From positions 7,247 through 71,246 of the forward strand of contig DCFQ01000038.1 in assembly GCA_002319915.1 (NCBI GenBank): a DNA stretch of 64,000 nt. The letters are read 5' to 3'. The stretch is from Bacteroidales bacterium UBA1800 (lineage in GTDB: Bacteria > Bacteroidota > Bacteroidia > Bacteroidales > VadinHA17). Under the pieces are notes generated by a model that was given only the letters and a program-made list of their open reading frames with translations, made no database searches and was not told where the DNA came from. Below are positions 16,969 through 25,574 of the stretch, one piece after another. Made by a program: the position numbers and the translations under genes. Each line of letters begins with the position of its first letter. Position 1 is the first letter of the stretch.

Positions 16969-19173
16969 TCAATTGAACCAGTACGACAACTTGAACACCA
17001 GTCCCCTGTTCTTCACCTTGTAATTTCCGGGATAGGAATTCTCGGTATAGACGATGAACAGGTCGGAAACCGGTGCAAACCGCCACTGGAACCTGAAGTT
17101 CAGGTTAAGGTTGTCGATCTGGTTATTATACTGGATGAAGCTGGTAAAGAAGAGCTTATCGGTGAAGGTAAAGTCAAATTTCGGGCCGAAGAGGAAGAGC
17201 CTGGCGCTCTTATACGGGGCCGGAAGAACAATGTCGTTATATGTAGTGATCAGTGAGAGGCTGCCGTAAGGCTGAACCCGGTAATACAGCTCGCCGTTCA
17301 GCATGAGGCGCGTTCCGTTATAGTATCCGCCGTACCTCCCGGTGATCACAAAGTTCAGCAGCTTCCGGGTATCTGAGGTGAACGTGATCCCGGTCTCGTT
17401 CCAGTGAAAATAATCGGCAGAATCCAGCTTAAGGCCGCCGGTATTTGTCGGATCATAAGGAGAAAGAAGCTTTATGTATGTGTCTTTGACATCTACGGTA
17501 AGGGTGCTCTTATTTAGCCACTCCACGTAATAAAGGAGCTGGGCGTCGCGGTCGGTCAGCGAGAAGTTCGCCTGGTCAAAGTATGTGTCAAACTTGACAG
17601 CCGGTCCATGATTTGCGATCTTGCTGCCTTTCGGGTACATCCTGTACTGGAAGGTGGGGTTCACTTCATAATAGTCTTTCCTCCTGATGTATCCTGTCTC
17701 AGCGTTGTAGTCGGATCCGATCAGCGACTGGTTTAGTGTTGCCAGGATGAACTGCGAGGAATAAGTTAGGCTTGCGGAAAGCGCTGCATCCTTGAAGTCC
17801 ATGTCCCTGTGAAGGTTCTGGTGGTAGAAAGCTTTTCCCATCCACCTGTTGTCGGGGCTTGACAGGTTGTATTCCAACCCCGCGATCCGGTTGAACCTTT
17901 TGCCCGTGAAGGTTGAATCATCAGCATTGTTCAGCACCTGTTTGTTCACCAGAAAGCCGGTAATATTCGACCTGCTGAATACCTGTTTCTGGATTGCGGT
18001 GACCATGAAGTTTGCTGCAGGGGCATTTTTTGTATCATTCGTAATGGGATCAACTGACAGCTTGCTTCCTGTCTGGATATCCATGACGCCGATCCTCCAT
18101 TTGTTGGCAAGCTTGCCGCTAAGGCGGGCCCCTGCGATCACCGGGTTGTCGAGCCCGATGCGTCTTGAAAAGAACGGCCTCACGTTATCGCTCCCGAGAT
18201 TTGCGAACAGGTCGGAATTCTCAAGATAGAACTGCCTCATCTCGGGGAAGAAAAGCTCAAAGCGGTCGAGGTTTGTCTGCTGCCTGTCGACTTCCACCTG
18301 CGAATAATCAGGATTGACTGTAAGATCGAGGTTGAGGGAGGTTGAAAGTATAGCTTTGGCATCGATTCCCGCAGTCATTTTATATTTCATGCTCTCCCCG
18401 GTTTCCCTGTTCTGGGTGGCTTTCCCGGAAACGTATGGGATGAGCGAAAATCTCAATCCTGAAGGAGGCAGCGGCTTATCCCACACCAGGGCTCCCTCAT
18501 AGGCCAGGGTTGCGGTTGCGAACTGGCGGGGCATTGGCGCCCAGCTCGATTTTTCACTCGTTTTCAGGTCCTGCCTGCTGAAGTTAATTCCCCATTCCTG
18601 TGCTCCCCCATTATATCTCAGGCTTCTGAATGGAATCGCAAATTCGGCCACCCACCTGTCCGGGTAACTTTTCACTGCTGACCGCCATTTTATGTCCCAA
18701 TTGAGGTTCACTGTCCCCCCGTTGGCCTGAACGCCGTCCCACTGTGCCCCGGCTGCCGAAACGCCAAAGGCGAAGCCGTTGGTCTGGTCATTAAACGTAT
18801 CAATGAAGGTTATGTAGTTATCATTTTTCATGAAATTGAAATCCCTGCGGAGCGATTCCACCGGCCGCTTCCCCAGGGTCGGATCATGGCAGATGATGCC
18901 CATGTAAAGCGTTGTGGGAGTGTAGGTCAGCCTTACTTCGGTTTGGGCCGCCGCATACCCGGTATCAGTCGGGAGAACTCTCTGAAGGCGGGTGGCAGAC
19001 TCGCTTTCATCCCATGCCTTTTCATCGAGCACTCCGTCAATATTGATCTTTTCCGAAGTCTCCTTTATATGGATCCTGTACTTTTCCCGGTTTACTCCCC
19101 TCACCTGGCTATATGAATTCACGGTCCCCAGGAACAGGATCACGGGAACAAGAAGGATTAAATACCTCGGCAT
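16969..19173 (-). CDS. DUF5916 protein with CBM9-like domain, secreted
   Basis: 734 residues with a Sec signal peptide (hydrophobic 3-18, cleavage near SYSQ). The first ~200 residues resemble a carbohydrate-binding module family 9 fold (INIDGVLDEKAWDE, then LYMGIICHD, RWVAEFAIPFRSLRY). From about 230 the DUF5916 region follows, with LNLDLTVNPDYSQVEVDRQQ split across the strand pattern, LDRFELFFPEMRQFYLENS and repeated outer-membrane-like strands up to FKLSYWFN. Such proteins are predicted outer-membrane barrels of unknown function. It is transcribed opposite to nagB. A near-consensus -7 box TATATTCG lies at 19190-19197. Confidence 0.87.
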   Translation of the reverse strand: MPRYLILLVPVILFLGTVNSYSQVRGVNREKYRIHIKETSEKINIDGVLDEKAWDESESATRLQRVLPTDTGYAAAQTEVRLTYTPTTLYMGIICHDPTLGKRPVESLRRDFNFMKNDNYITFIDTFNDQTNGFAFGVSAAGAQWDGVQANGGTVNLNWDIKWRSAVKSYPDRWVAEFAIPFRSLRYNGGAQEWGINFSRQDLKTSEKSSWAPMPRQFATATLAYEGALVWDKPLPPSGLRFSLIPYVSGKATQNRETGESMKYKMTAGIDAKAILSTSLNLDLTVNPDYSQVEVDRQQTNLDRFELFFPEMRQFYLENSDLFANLGSDNVRPFFSRRIGLDNPVIAGARLSGKLANKWRIGVMDIQTGSKLSVDPITNDTKNAPAANFMVTAIQKQVFSRSNITGFLVNKQVLNNADDSTFTGKRFNRIAGLEYNLSSPDNRWMGKAFYHQNLHRDMDFKDAALSASLTYSSQFILATLNQSLIGSDYNAETGYIRRKDYYEVNPTFQYRMYPKGSKIANHGPAVKFDTYFDQANFSLTDRDAQLLYYVEWLNKSTLTVDVKDTYIKLLSPYDPTNTGGLKLDSADYFHWNETGITFTSDTRKLLNFVITGRYGGYYNGTRLMLNGELYYRVQPYGSLSLITTYNDIVLPAPYKSARLFLFGPKFDFTFTDKLFFTSFIQYNNQIDNLNLNFRFQWRFAPVSDLFIVYTENSYPGNYKVKNRGLVFKLSYWFN

Positions 19174-19325
19174 TGCTGATAAAATTTGCCGAATATAAAG
19201 AATTGTATTGTTAAAATATTAACAGTACAGGCATGAACATAAAATTTAAGGATTTTTAAGAACCTTATTAAAATCCGGAATATCTTCATTACATTAACAT
19301 CCGGGGCCAACAATGAATTTTTGCC

Positions 19326-20060
19326 ATGAATATCTCGATCTCTCACGACAGCAGCGAACTCGGAAGCCAGGCTGCAGGCTTCATCTCCCGCAAGCTCGGC
19401 CAGGTCATAAGTGAGAAGGGCGGAGCACGTATAGTCGTTTCAACGGGCGCTTCACAATTTGACCTGTTCAGCTCACTGACCAAATGCGATACCGACTGGA
19501 CAAAAGTCGAGGTTTTTCACCTCGATGAATATATTGGTATTCCGGAAACACATCCCGCGAGTTTCAGGAAATACCTCAGGGAACGCTTCATCAGCCACCT
19601 TCCGGTAAAGAAATTTCACAGCATCGATGTTGAGGGTGATATTGGCGAAGTGATCTCCCGGCTTACTGCCGAAGTGCGGAAATCGCCGCCCGATCTTGGC
19701 ATTATCGGAATTGGCGTGAACGGTCATATTGCTTTCAACGATCCGCCGGCTGACTTTTCATCGCGGGAGGCTTTCAGTGTTGTATCGCTCGATGAGATAT
19801 GCCGGATGCAGCAGGTGGGAGAGGGGTGGTTCGGTGGGCTTGAGGAGGTCCCAACACGGGCAGTTTCGATGACGGTTTACCAGATAATGCAGTGCAGGAC
19901 AATCGTTTCGTGTGTACCTCATGCCGTCAAGGCTGATGCGGTCTATAGGACATTCACAAACGGGCTCACAAATCTGGTTCCGGCAACCATGCTGAAGCAG
20001 CATCCTGATTTTCATCTTTACCTGGATAAAAACTCAGCTTCGGGGATTATTGTCCTGTGA
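19326..20060 (+). CDS. nagB: glucosamine-6-phosphate deaminase
   Basis: 244 residues, slightly shorter than E. coli NagB (266). It has VFHLDEYIGI with the catalytic Asp, GIGVNGHIAFNDPP with the base and ring-opening His, and TGASQ in the phosphate loop. The enzyme converts glucosamine-6-phosphate to fructose-6-phosphate and ammonia in the cytoplasm. It is followed directly by nagA, giving a two-gene amino sugar route, but no N-acetylglucosamine kinase or transporter is next to it. Confidence 0.92.
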   Translation: MNISISHDSSELGSQAAGFISRKLGQVISEKGGARIVVSTGASQFDLFSSLTKCDTDWTKVEVFHLDEYIGIPETHPASFRKYLRERFISHLPVKKFHSIDVEGDIGEVISRLTAEVRKSPPDLGIIGIGVNGHIAFNDPPADFSSREAFSVVSLDEICRMQQVGEGWFGGLEEVPTRAVSMTVYQIMQCRTIVSCVPHAVKADAVYRTFTNGLTNLVPATMLKQHPDFHLYLDKNSASGIIVL

Positions 20061-20085
20061 ATTCCGGACTCTAAAACTGTCAAAA

Positions 20086-21234
20086 ATGAATAGCAAGGTA
20101 TCTGTCAGGGGAATCCATTATGAGACCGGCAGGCCGGTCGAAGTCTTCATCGCTGACGGCGTTATTTCAGCAATTCAAGAGATCCAGGCTACCGGGCCGG
20201 GCGCAGGCGAAATGTATATCGCGCCGGGACTGGTCGATAACCAGATCAACGGGTACAACGGTGTTGACTTTTCAGCGACAGGTCTCACTGCTGCTGACAT
20301 GCTTAAAGCTGTAAAAGCCATTCAAAGGGACGGGGTAACTACATTCCACCCGACAATACTTACCAACAGCGATGAAAACCTGATCAGGATCCTCAGCAAT
20401 CATGCCAGATTCCTTGAGAACGCTGAAATTAGCGAGTCTGTGCCGGGATTTCATCTCGAAGGACCATATTTATCCCCGGTGAAGGGATTCTTTGGCTGTC
20501 ACCCGGAGCAATTCCTCAGGAACCCCTCCTGGGATGAATTTGAGAGATACCAGGACGCGGCAAATGGCAGGATCAGGATCATTACCCTCAGCCCGGAGCT
20601 GGATGGTGCAATGGAATTTATCCGGAAATGCGTGGAGCACAATATTCTGGTCTCGATAGGCCATTCAAACGCTTCCGCAGAACAGATCCGTCTTGCTGCA
20701 GGGAATGGCGCGTATCTTTCCACGCATCTCGGGAACGGCTGCGCGAACCTTATCGACCGGCATCTCAACCCCATCTGGCCCCAGCTGGCAAACGACCTGA
20801 TCACACCATCCATAATTGCTGATGGCCACCACCTTACTCCCGAAGAAATGAAGGTTTTTTACCGGGTCAAGGGACCTGACAACATGATCCTTATTTCCGA
20901 TGTTACGCACCTGATCGGGATGCCGGCAGGCCGGTACACCTATATGGGGAATGAGGTTGTCTATACTGAGGACGGGCTGATAAAGAACCCGGTGCTTAAT
21001 GTCCTTGCAGGCGCTTCATTTCCCCTGAGCAGGGGAATCGGCAATATGATGAGATCTGCAGGATGCAGCCTTTGGCAGGCAATAAACCTTGCATCCAGGA
21101 ACGTTTCAGATGCCTGCCACCTGCCGGATGTTGGTACGATGGCCCCTGGGAAGCGGGCCGACCTTATTCTATTTAAGCTTAAGAACGACGCTATGGTTGT
21201 CCGGCAGACCTGGGTCAGGGGAAGGAAATTGTAA
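20086..21234 (+). CDS. nagA: N-acetylglucosamine-6-phosphate deacetylase
   Basis: 382 residues from the ATG at 20086; the frame extends to a TTG inside nagB at 20050, but the N-terminal residues there are not NagA-like. YIAPGLVDNQINGYNG shows the Gln-x-Asn variant in place of the usual His-x-His, as in the mononuclear E. coli enzyme. Other metal and catalytic positions are present: HLEGPYLSP (Glu), SIGHSNAS (His), STHLGNGCAN (His) and LISDVTHL (Asp). It removes acetate from GlcNAc-6-phosphate to give the NagB substrate, and sits 25 bases after nagB. Confidence 0.94.
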   Translation: MNSKVSVRGIHYETGRPVEVFIADGVISAIQEIQATGPGAGEMYIAPGLVDNQINGYNGVDFSATGLTAADMLKAVKAIQRDGVTTFHPTILTNSDENLIRILSNHARFLENAEISESVPGFHLEGPYLSPVKGFFGCHPEQFLRNPSWDEFERYQDAANGRIRIITLSPELDGAMEFIRKCVEHNILVSIGHSNASAEQIRLAAGNGAYLSTHLGNGCANLIDRHLNPIWPQLANDLITPSIIADGHHLTPEEMKVFYRVKGPDNMILISDVTHLIGMPAGRYTYMGNEVVYTEDGLIKNPVLNVLAGASFPLSRGIGNMMRSAGCSLWQAINLASRNVSDACHLPDVGTMAPGKRADLILFKLKNDAMVVRQTWVRGRKL

Positions 21235-21307
21235 GAACCTGGACGATCGAGATCCGGCTCACTGTTCCTTGCCAGTGACCTCCCGATAACATTCTTTAAC
21301 TAACTAT

Positions 21308-21340
21308 TTTGAATTGGTATTACAATTTATAATAAATTTG
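21308..21340 (+). promoter_or_regulatory. candidate tatA promoter (TTTG-N21-TAAATTTG)
   Basis: TTTG at 21308-21311 and TAAATTTG at 21333-21340, spaced by 21 bases as in the pheT promoter. The -7 box ends 22 bases before the tatA ATG. Confidence 0.55.
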
Positions 21341-21362
21341 AGGGAAATTTAAAATTGGAAAA

Positions 21363-21554
21363 ATGGGAAATCTAGGTGCCACTGAGATAATACTGATCAT
21401 TCTTGTAATTGTACTTTTATTCGGCGGTCGCAAAATTCCTGAACTCATGAAGGGAATTGGCCAGGGAATGAAGGAGTTCAAGAAAGCCTCGAGGGTGGAG
21501 GATGACAACACCTCGGTAAAGCCTGAAGCAAAGGAAGATCCAAAGAAGGAATAA
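21363..21554 (+). CDS. tatA: Sec-independent protein translocase TatA/E
   Basis: 63 residues: one N-terminal membrane helix (about 6-20), the hinge FGGRKIPEL, an amphipathic helix (about 22-42, MKGIGQGMKEFKKA) and a charged, disordered tail. This is the complete TatA/MttA layout. It forms the pore for folded proteins with twin-arginine signals. tatC is not in the window. At least two proteins nearby (25575 and 43269) carry twin-arginine signals. It has its own promoter and is convergent with the amidase gene. Confidence 0.95.
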   Translation: MGNLGATEIILIILVIVLLFGGRKIPELMKGIGQGMKEFKKASRVEDDNTSVKPEAKEDPKKE

Positions 21555-21597
21555 TCTCCTTTAGTTAAGGTCAGACGGCATTTCAGTATTTTATCAA

Positions 21598-23196
21598 TCA
21601 GTCAGTAGGCAGGAAGCCGGGTGCTTTTCTGTGCTTTGTTCCCTGTTCGTAGCTAAATGCTATCTCAAGCAGCAACGGTTCACTCCATGCCCTTCCAAAG
21701 AACGTGATGTCGACGGGCAGCTCTTCGATGAAGCCCATCGGGAGAGCGATTGCCGGGTATCCGGATATTGCTGCCAGTGATGAACTTCCGCCGAGGTAAT
21801 GGTCGCCGAGGATCAGGTCGGTCTTCCAGGCAGGTGAGCCTGTCGGCGCCATCAGGGCATCGAGGCGATTCTCATCCATGATCCTGTCAATTCCCTCCTC
21901 GCGGGTAGCCTTGAGCATTGTCCCGAGGTCCTTTTTGTATTCGGGCGAATTTAGGTCCCCCTTCCTGTCGGCCATCTCAAGTATTTTCTGGTCGAAAAAT
22001 TTCAGCTCGACGGTATCGGTAAGATTGAATTTTATCAGGTCGCTGATGTTCCTGACAGGTGTGCCCGGGCCCAGGCCGGCAAAATACCTGTTCAGACCAT
22101 CCTTGAATTCATACAGCATGACATCGAAGGAAGCAGCCTCATAACCAGAGCTGTTTGGTGCAGAGACTTCAATCACCTCCGCTCCCAGGCTTCTGATCGA
22201 TCTTATGGCCTGCCTGGTCAGTGTGTCGACCTTTTCCATAAAATCGGACGAACCTTTTATGAAACCGATCCTCTTTCCTTTTAAACCGCCGGGGTTGAGC
22301 GACCTGGTGTAATCGGTAAGGTATTTGCCCTCCGATCCGGCTGTCTTCGGAACGGCGGGATCGGTGCCGGTAAGCGCCCCAAGGCAGATAGCGACGTCCT
22401 CCACCGTTCTACCCATGGGCCCGGGGGTATCCTGGGTGAACGAAATGGGAATTATGCCGCTCCTGCTGATCAGCCCTACTGTCGGTTTCAGGCCCACTAT
22501 GCCGTTGTTATTCGACGGACAGACGATCGATCCGTTGGTTTCGGTGCCAATTGCCAGAATGCAGAGGTTTGCCGACACTGCCACGCCCGATCCCGAGCTC
22601 GAGCCGCAGGGATTCCTGTCGAGAACATAAGGATTCCTTGTGAGCCCACCGACTCCGCTCCAACCGCTTGTGGATGCCATCGATCTGAAGTTGGCCCATT
22701 CGCTGAGATTCGATTTGCCGAGTATAACTGCCCCCGCCTGTCTGAGCTTCGCTGCAACAGGGCTGTCTGATGCGGGGAATGAATTCCTGAGGACCGTTGC
22801 CCCCGCAGTGTTGGGCATCTTGTCATGAGTAGAGATATTGTCCTTCAGGATCACCGGGATCCCGAAAAGCGGGCCGGTCTGCCTCCCGTCAGCCAGGACT
22901 ATATCGAGACTGTCAGCGATCTTCAGGGCATCCGGGTTAACTGTGATCACCGAATTCAGCGATGGTCCCGATTTGTCGATTTCATTGATCCTGTCGAGAT
23001 AGGCCGAAACTACATCCCTTACAGTGAATTTCTTGTTTTTGTAACCTTCATGCAGATCCCTTACCGTCGTCTCTTCCAGCCATTTATTATCTCTTTGGGC
23101 TGTGCCTGACTTTTTTGTCACTCCGGGCTTGCACCCTTGCATGACAGCAGGCAGTAACATGACTGCCAATAGCAGAATTTTAAGTGTTGTCCTCAT
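21598..23196 (-). CDS. amidase-signature family lipoprotein
   Basis: 532 residues. The signal ends in the lipobox VMQGC (Cys22), so a lipoprotein. The amidase signature is complete: Lys118 in VILKDNIS, the Ser/Gly-rich CGSSSGSG (197-204) supplying the cis-Ser, and the nucleophile Ser223 in GTETNGSIVCPS. The C-terminal part has LGGSSSLAAISGYPAIALPM, usual for the family. It would hydrolyse an amide outside the cytoplasm; the substrate (peptide, acylated amine or other) cannot be deduced. Its upstream region faces the Mo-hydroxylase operon. Confidence 0.92.
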   Translation of the reverse strand: MRTTLKILLLAVMLLPAVMQGCKPGVTKKSGTAQRDNKWLEETTVRDLHEGYKNKKFTVRDVVSAYLDRINEIDKSGPSLNSVITVNPDALKIADSLDIVLADGRQTGPLFGIPVILKDNISTHDKMPNTAGATVLRNSFPASDSPVAAKLRQAGAVILGKSNLSEWANFRSMASTSGWSGVGGLTRNPYVLDRNPCGSSSGSGVAVSANLCILAIGTETNGSIVCPSNNNGIVGLKPTVGLISRSGIIPISFTQDTPGPMGRTVEDVAICLGALTGTDPAVPKTAGSEGKYLTDYTRSLNPGGLKGKRIGFIKGSSDFMEKVDTLTRQAIRSIRSLGAEVIEVSAPNSSGYEAASFDVMLYEFKDGLNRYFAGLGPGTPVRNISDLIKFNLTDTVELKFFDQKILEMADRKGDLNSPEYKKDLGTMLKATREEGIDRIMDENRLDALMAPTGSPAWKTDLILGDHYLGGSSSLAAISGYPAIALPMGFIEELPVDITFFGRAWSEPLLLEIAFSYEQGTKHRKAPGFLPTD

Positions 23197-23320
23197 ATTA
23201 TTTGTGTTTTCCTGTTATTTAAACTCGTATTTTTTGACAAAATCCATTAGTGATTGTCTTAAGGTTAAGTGCAAATCTTAAGCTGGTCCCTAATTTTTAA
23301 AGTCATTCTTCTGGTTTGAA

Positions 23321-23328
23321 TATATTTG
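23321..23328 (+). promoter_or_regulatory. candidate -7 box for the molybdenum hydroxylase operon
   Basis: TATATTTG matches TAnnTTTG and ends 26 bases before the xdhC-like ATG. The -33 position is T-rich (TTTTTA around 23293) without an exact TTTG. Confidence 0.45.
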
Positions 23329-23354
23329 TTTAAATTTCAACAATAAATAGCATA

Positions 23355-24503
23355 ATGAGAAATATTTTCCTGCATATTCCACAGGAGGGCCCGGCAATTA
23401 AGGATCAGGTTCTGGCAACGGTGGTGCGGACAGAGGGATCCACTCCGCAGAAAGCAGGGAGTTCGGCTTTGTTCGGTTCATCGGGTCTCAGGCACGGGAC
23501 AGTGGGGGGAGGCATTCTGGAAGGCAAGGTTACGGAAATTGCCTCCAGATCGGTCAAGGCAAAGAAATCAGGATTGTACAGGTTTACGCTGGACAACAAT
23601 TCACCCGACGGTGAGGATGCACTTTGTGGAGGCGCGGTGACGGTACTCATAGATGCAGATCCGGGAAGGCACAATTCCGTATTTCAGGATGCAGGCAAAT
23701 CAATCACTGCCAGGATCCCGGGAGTATTGGTCACGATTGTCTCGAATATCTATGATGAATCGGTTGTGATTAAAAGGTTGTGGTCAGGAACTATGGAGCG
23801 TGACCCCCTGGCTGCATCGATCATGGAAGTTACAGGCCCGGTGATTGAGGGGATGCTGAAGAATCCTGACCCACATGAATTCCGGGAATCAGAATTTGTC
23901 CTCCCCGGTGAGGAGACTGCCTCGATGTTCTATTTTCAATCGGTGATACCTCCGCCGCATGTGATTATTGCAGGCGCCGGGCATATCGGGAAAGCCCTCA
24001 TGCCGATCGTGCAAATGCTCGGGTTTGAGATCACTGTCATCGACAACCGCAAGGAATTTGCCAATCCGGGCAACCTACCGGCAGCCGATCATATACTGGT
24101 GGGGGATGTCGGCAAAGCTTTGTCTATGATCGGGAAGCAGTCGGATTGTTTTATCGTTATTGTCACCCGCGGGCACAAGGACGATGCTGGAGCGCTCAGG
24201 GCGTGCATCGGGTCGGAGGCTGCTTATATCGGGATGATTGGAAGCAAGAACAAGGTCGCTCTCATGAAAAAGGAGTTCATCTCGAATAAATGGGCCACGC
24301 CGGAGCAATGGAACAGGATCTTTGCTCCGATCGGCATCGATATAAATTCGAAAACGGTCGAGGAGATTGCCGTGAGCATATCCGCGCAGTTGGTCATGGT
24401 CAGGAACATGGCACGTTCTGCCGCTGAGGATCACGGGGAACCTGCCGGGATAAAATCGCGCACATCTCCGGCTGTCGAACGAAGAGGGAAAAAGAGGAAA
24501 TGA
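23355..24503 (+). CDS. XdhC/CoxI family molybdenum cofactor maturation protein
   Basis: 382 residues. The N-terminal XdhC/CoxI domain has TVVRTEGSTPQKAGSSAL and GTVGGGILEG; the C-terminal domain is a Rossmann fold (VIIAGAGHIGKAL at about residue 202, then VTVIDNR-like ITVIDNRKEF) with GMIGSKNK. Family members bind molybdenum cofactor and help its sulfuration and insertion into xanthine dehydrogenase-type enzymes. It is first in an operon of four and overlaps the next gene by four bases (ATGA), which fits a dedicated chaperone role for the downstream hydroxylase. Confidence 0.92.
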   Translation: MRNIFLHIPQEGPAIKDQVLATVVRTEGSTPQKAGSSALFGSSGLRHGTVGGGILEGKVTEIASRSVKAKKSGLYRFTLDNNSPDGEDALCGGAVTVLIDADPGRHNSVFQDAGKSITARIPGVLVTIVSNIYDESVVIKRLWSGTMERDPLAASIMEVTGPVIEGMLKNPDPHEFRESEFVLPGEETASMFYFQSVIPPPHVIIAGAGHIGKALMPIVQMLGFEITVIDNRKEFANPGNLPAADHILVGDVGKALSMIGKQSDCFIVIVTRGHKDDAGALRACIGSEAAYIGMIGSKNKVALMKKEFISNKWATPEQWNRIFAPIGIDINSKTVEEIAVSISAQLVMVRNMARSAAEDHGEPAGIKSRTSPAVERRGKKRK

Positions 24504-25093
24504 ATGAGATATGGGCCATAGTGCTGGCAGCTGGTGAATCCAAAAGGATGAAGGTCCCCAAAATGCTTCTTCCATTCGGCCGTGAGACCATGATAGAAAA
24601 GGTCATACTTAATATTGCCGGTTCGAAGGCAGACAGGACCCTCCTGGTGCTGGGCTCCTACAGGGATGAGATAAGGGCCGTAACGGCCAGTTATCCCATA
24701 CTGACCTGTTACAATGAAAATTACAGGAACGGGATGTACTCCTCAGTCAGGTGCGGTTTTGAAAACCTCCCTGAAAGCGTTGGGGCAGTAATGGTTTTTC
24801 CGGGCGATCAGCCGTTCATTGGGCCCGGGGTGATAAACAAGGTGATCGACGCATACAGGAGATCGGGTAAAGGGATAGTCATGCCTGTCTACAAGAAAAG
24901 ACGGGGCCACCCCCTGCTCCTCGACTGCAAATACAGGAACCTGGTTATCGGCTCCGAACCAGCGGATGGTTTACGGAACCTGGCGCATGAGTTCCCTGGC
25001 GACGTCCTTGAAGTGAGGGCAAATGCACCGGAGATACTCATGGATTTCAATACGAAAGAAGATTATCTGAATGCAATAAATCAAAACAGTTAA
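24500..25093 (+). CDS. MocA-like molybdenum cofactor nucleotidyltransferase
   Basis: 197 residues with the nucleotidyltransferase signature VLAAGESKRMKVPKMLLPFG at residues 8-27, then MVFPGDQPFIGP carrying the metal-binding Asp, and KKRRGHPLLLD. These are typical of MocA-type CTP:molybdopterin cytidylyltransferases, related to MobA and IspD. It likely makes the dinucleotide form of the cofactor used by the xanthine oxidase family enzyme downstream. It overlaps xdhC and ends two bases before the 2Fe-2S subunit gene. MobA-like activity on GTP cannot be excluded by sequence reading alone. Confidence 0.88.
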   Translation: MNEIWAIVLAAGESKRMKVPKMLLPFGRETMIEKVILNIAGSKADRTLLVLGSYRDEIRAVTASYPILTCYNENYRNGMYSSVRCGFENLPESVGAVMVFPGDQPFIGPGVINKVIDAYRRSGKGIVMPVYKKRRGHPLLLDCKYRNLVIGSEPADGLRNLAHEFPGDVLEVRANAPEILMDFNTKEDYLNAINQNS

Positions 25094-25095
25094 AC

Positions 25096-25572
25096 ATGGA
25101 ACAGAAAATCAGTTTTACCCTTAACGGTAAAAAAACAGAAATCCAGGTTGATCCCGCCGCGACCCTGCTATGGGTCCTGCGGAACAAGCTAGGGCTGACG
25201 GGCACAAAGTTCGGCTGCGGGACCGGGTTCTGCGGCGCATGTACTGTGCTGATAAACAAGGAGGCTGTCAGATCGTGCCAGCTTTCCGTAAGCGATGTTG
25301 CGGGGAAGGAGATCATTACCATCGAAGGTCTTGGCCGCAACGGGAAACTCCATCCGGTGCAGCAGGCATTTGTTGACCACGAGGCCCTGCAATGCGGATA
25401 TTGCACCCCCGGCATGATCATGACGGCCACGGGGCTTCTTTTAAGCAATCCCTCACCGACGCGCCAGGAGATCATCGACGGTCTCGACGGTAATCTCTGC
25501 CGTTGCGGTGCACACGTGAGAATTGTTGATGCCGTTGAAACTGCTGCCAAATCAATGAAAGGAGGGAAGTAA
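25096..25572 (+). CDS. 2Fe-2S subunit of xanthine oxidase-family hydroxylase
   Basis: 158 residues. The N-terminal plant-type ferredoxin cluster uses Cys41, Cys46, Cys49 and Cys61 (CGTGFCGACTVLINKEAVRS begins at 41); the C-terminal helical domain binds a second cluster through Cys100, Cys103, Cys135 and Cys137 (QCGYCTPGM and LCRCG). All eight ligands are present. There is no signal peptide. As the large subunit next door has a Tat signal, this subunit would be exported by hitch-hiking if the enzyme is periplasmic. It passes electrons from the molybdenum site to an acceptor. Confidence 0.95.
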   Translation: MEQKISFTLNGKKTEIQVDPAATLLWVLRNKLGLTGTKFGCGTGFCGACTVLINKEAVRSCQLSVSDVAGKEIITIEGLGRNGKLHPVQQAFVDHEALQCGYCTPGMIMTATGLLLSNPSPTRQEIIDGLDGNLCRCGAHVRIVDAVETAAKSMKGGK

Positions 25573-25574
25573 AA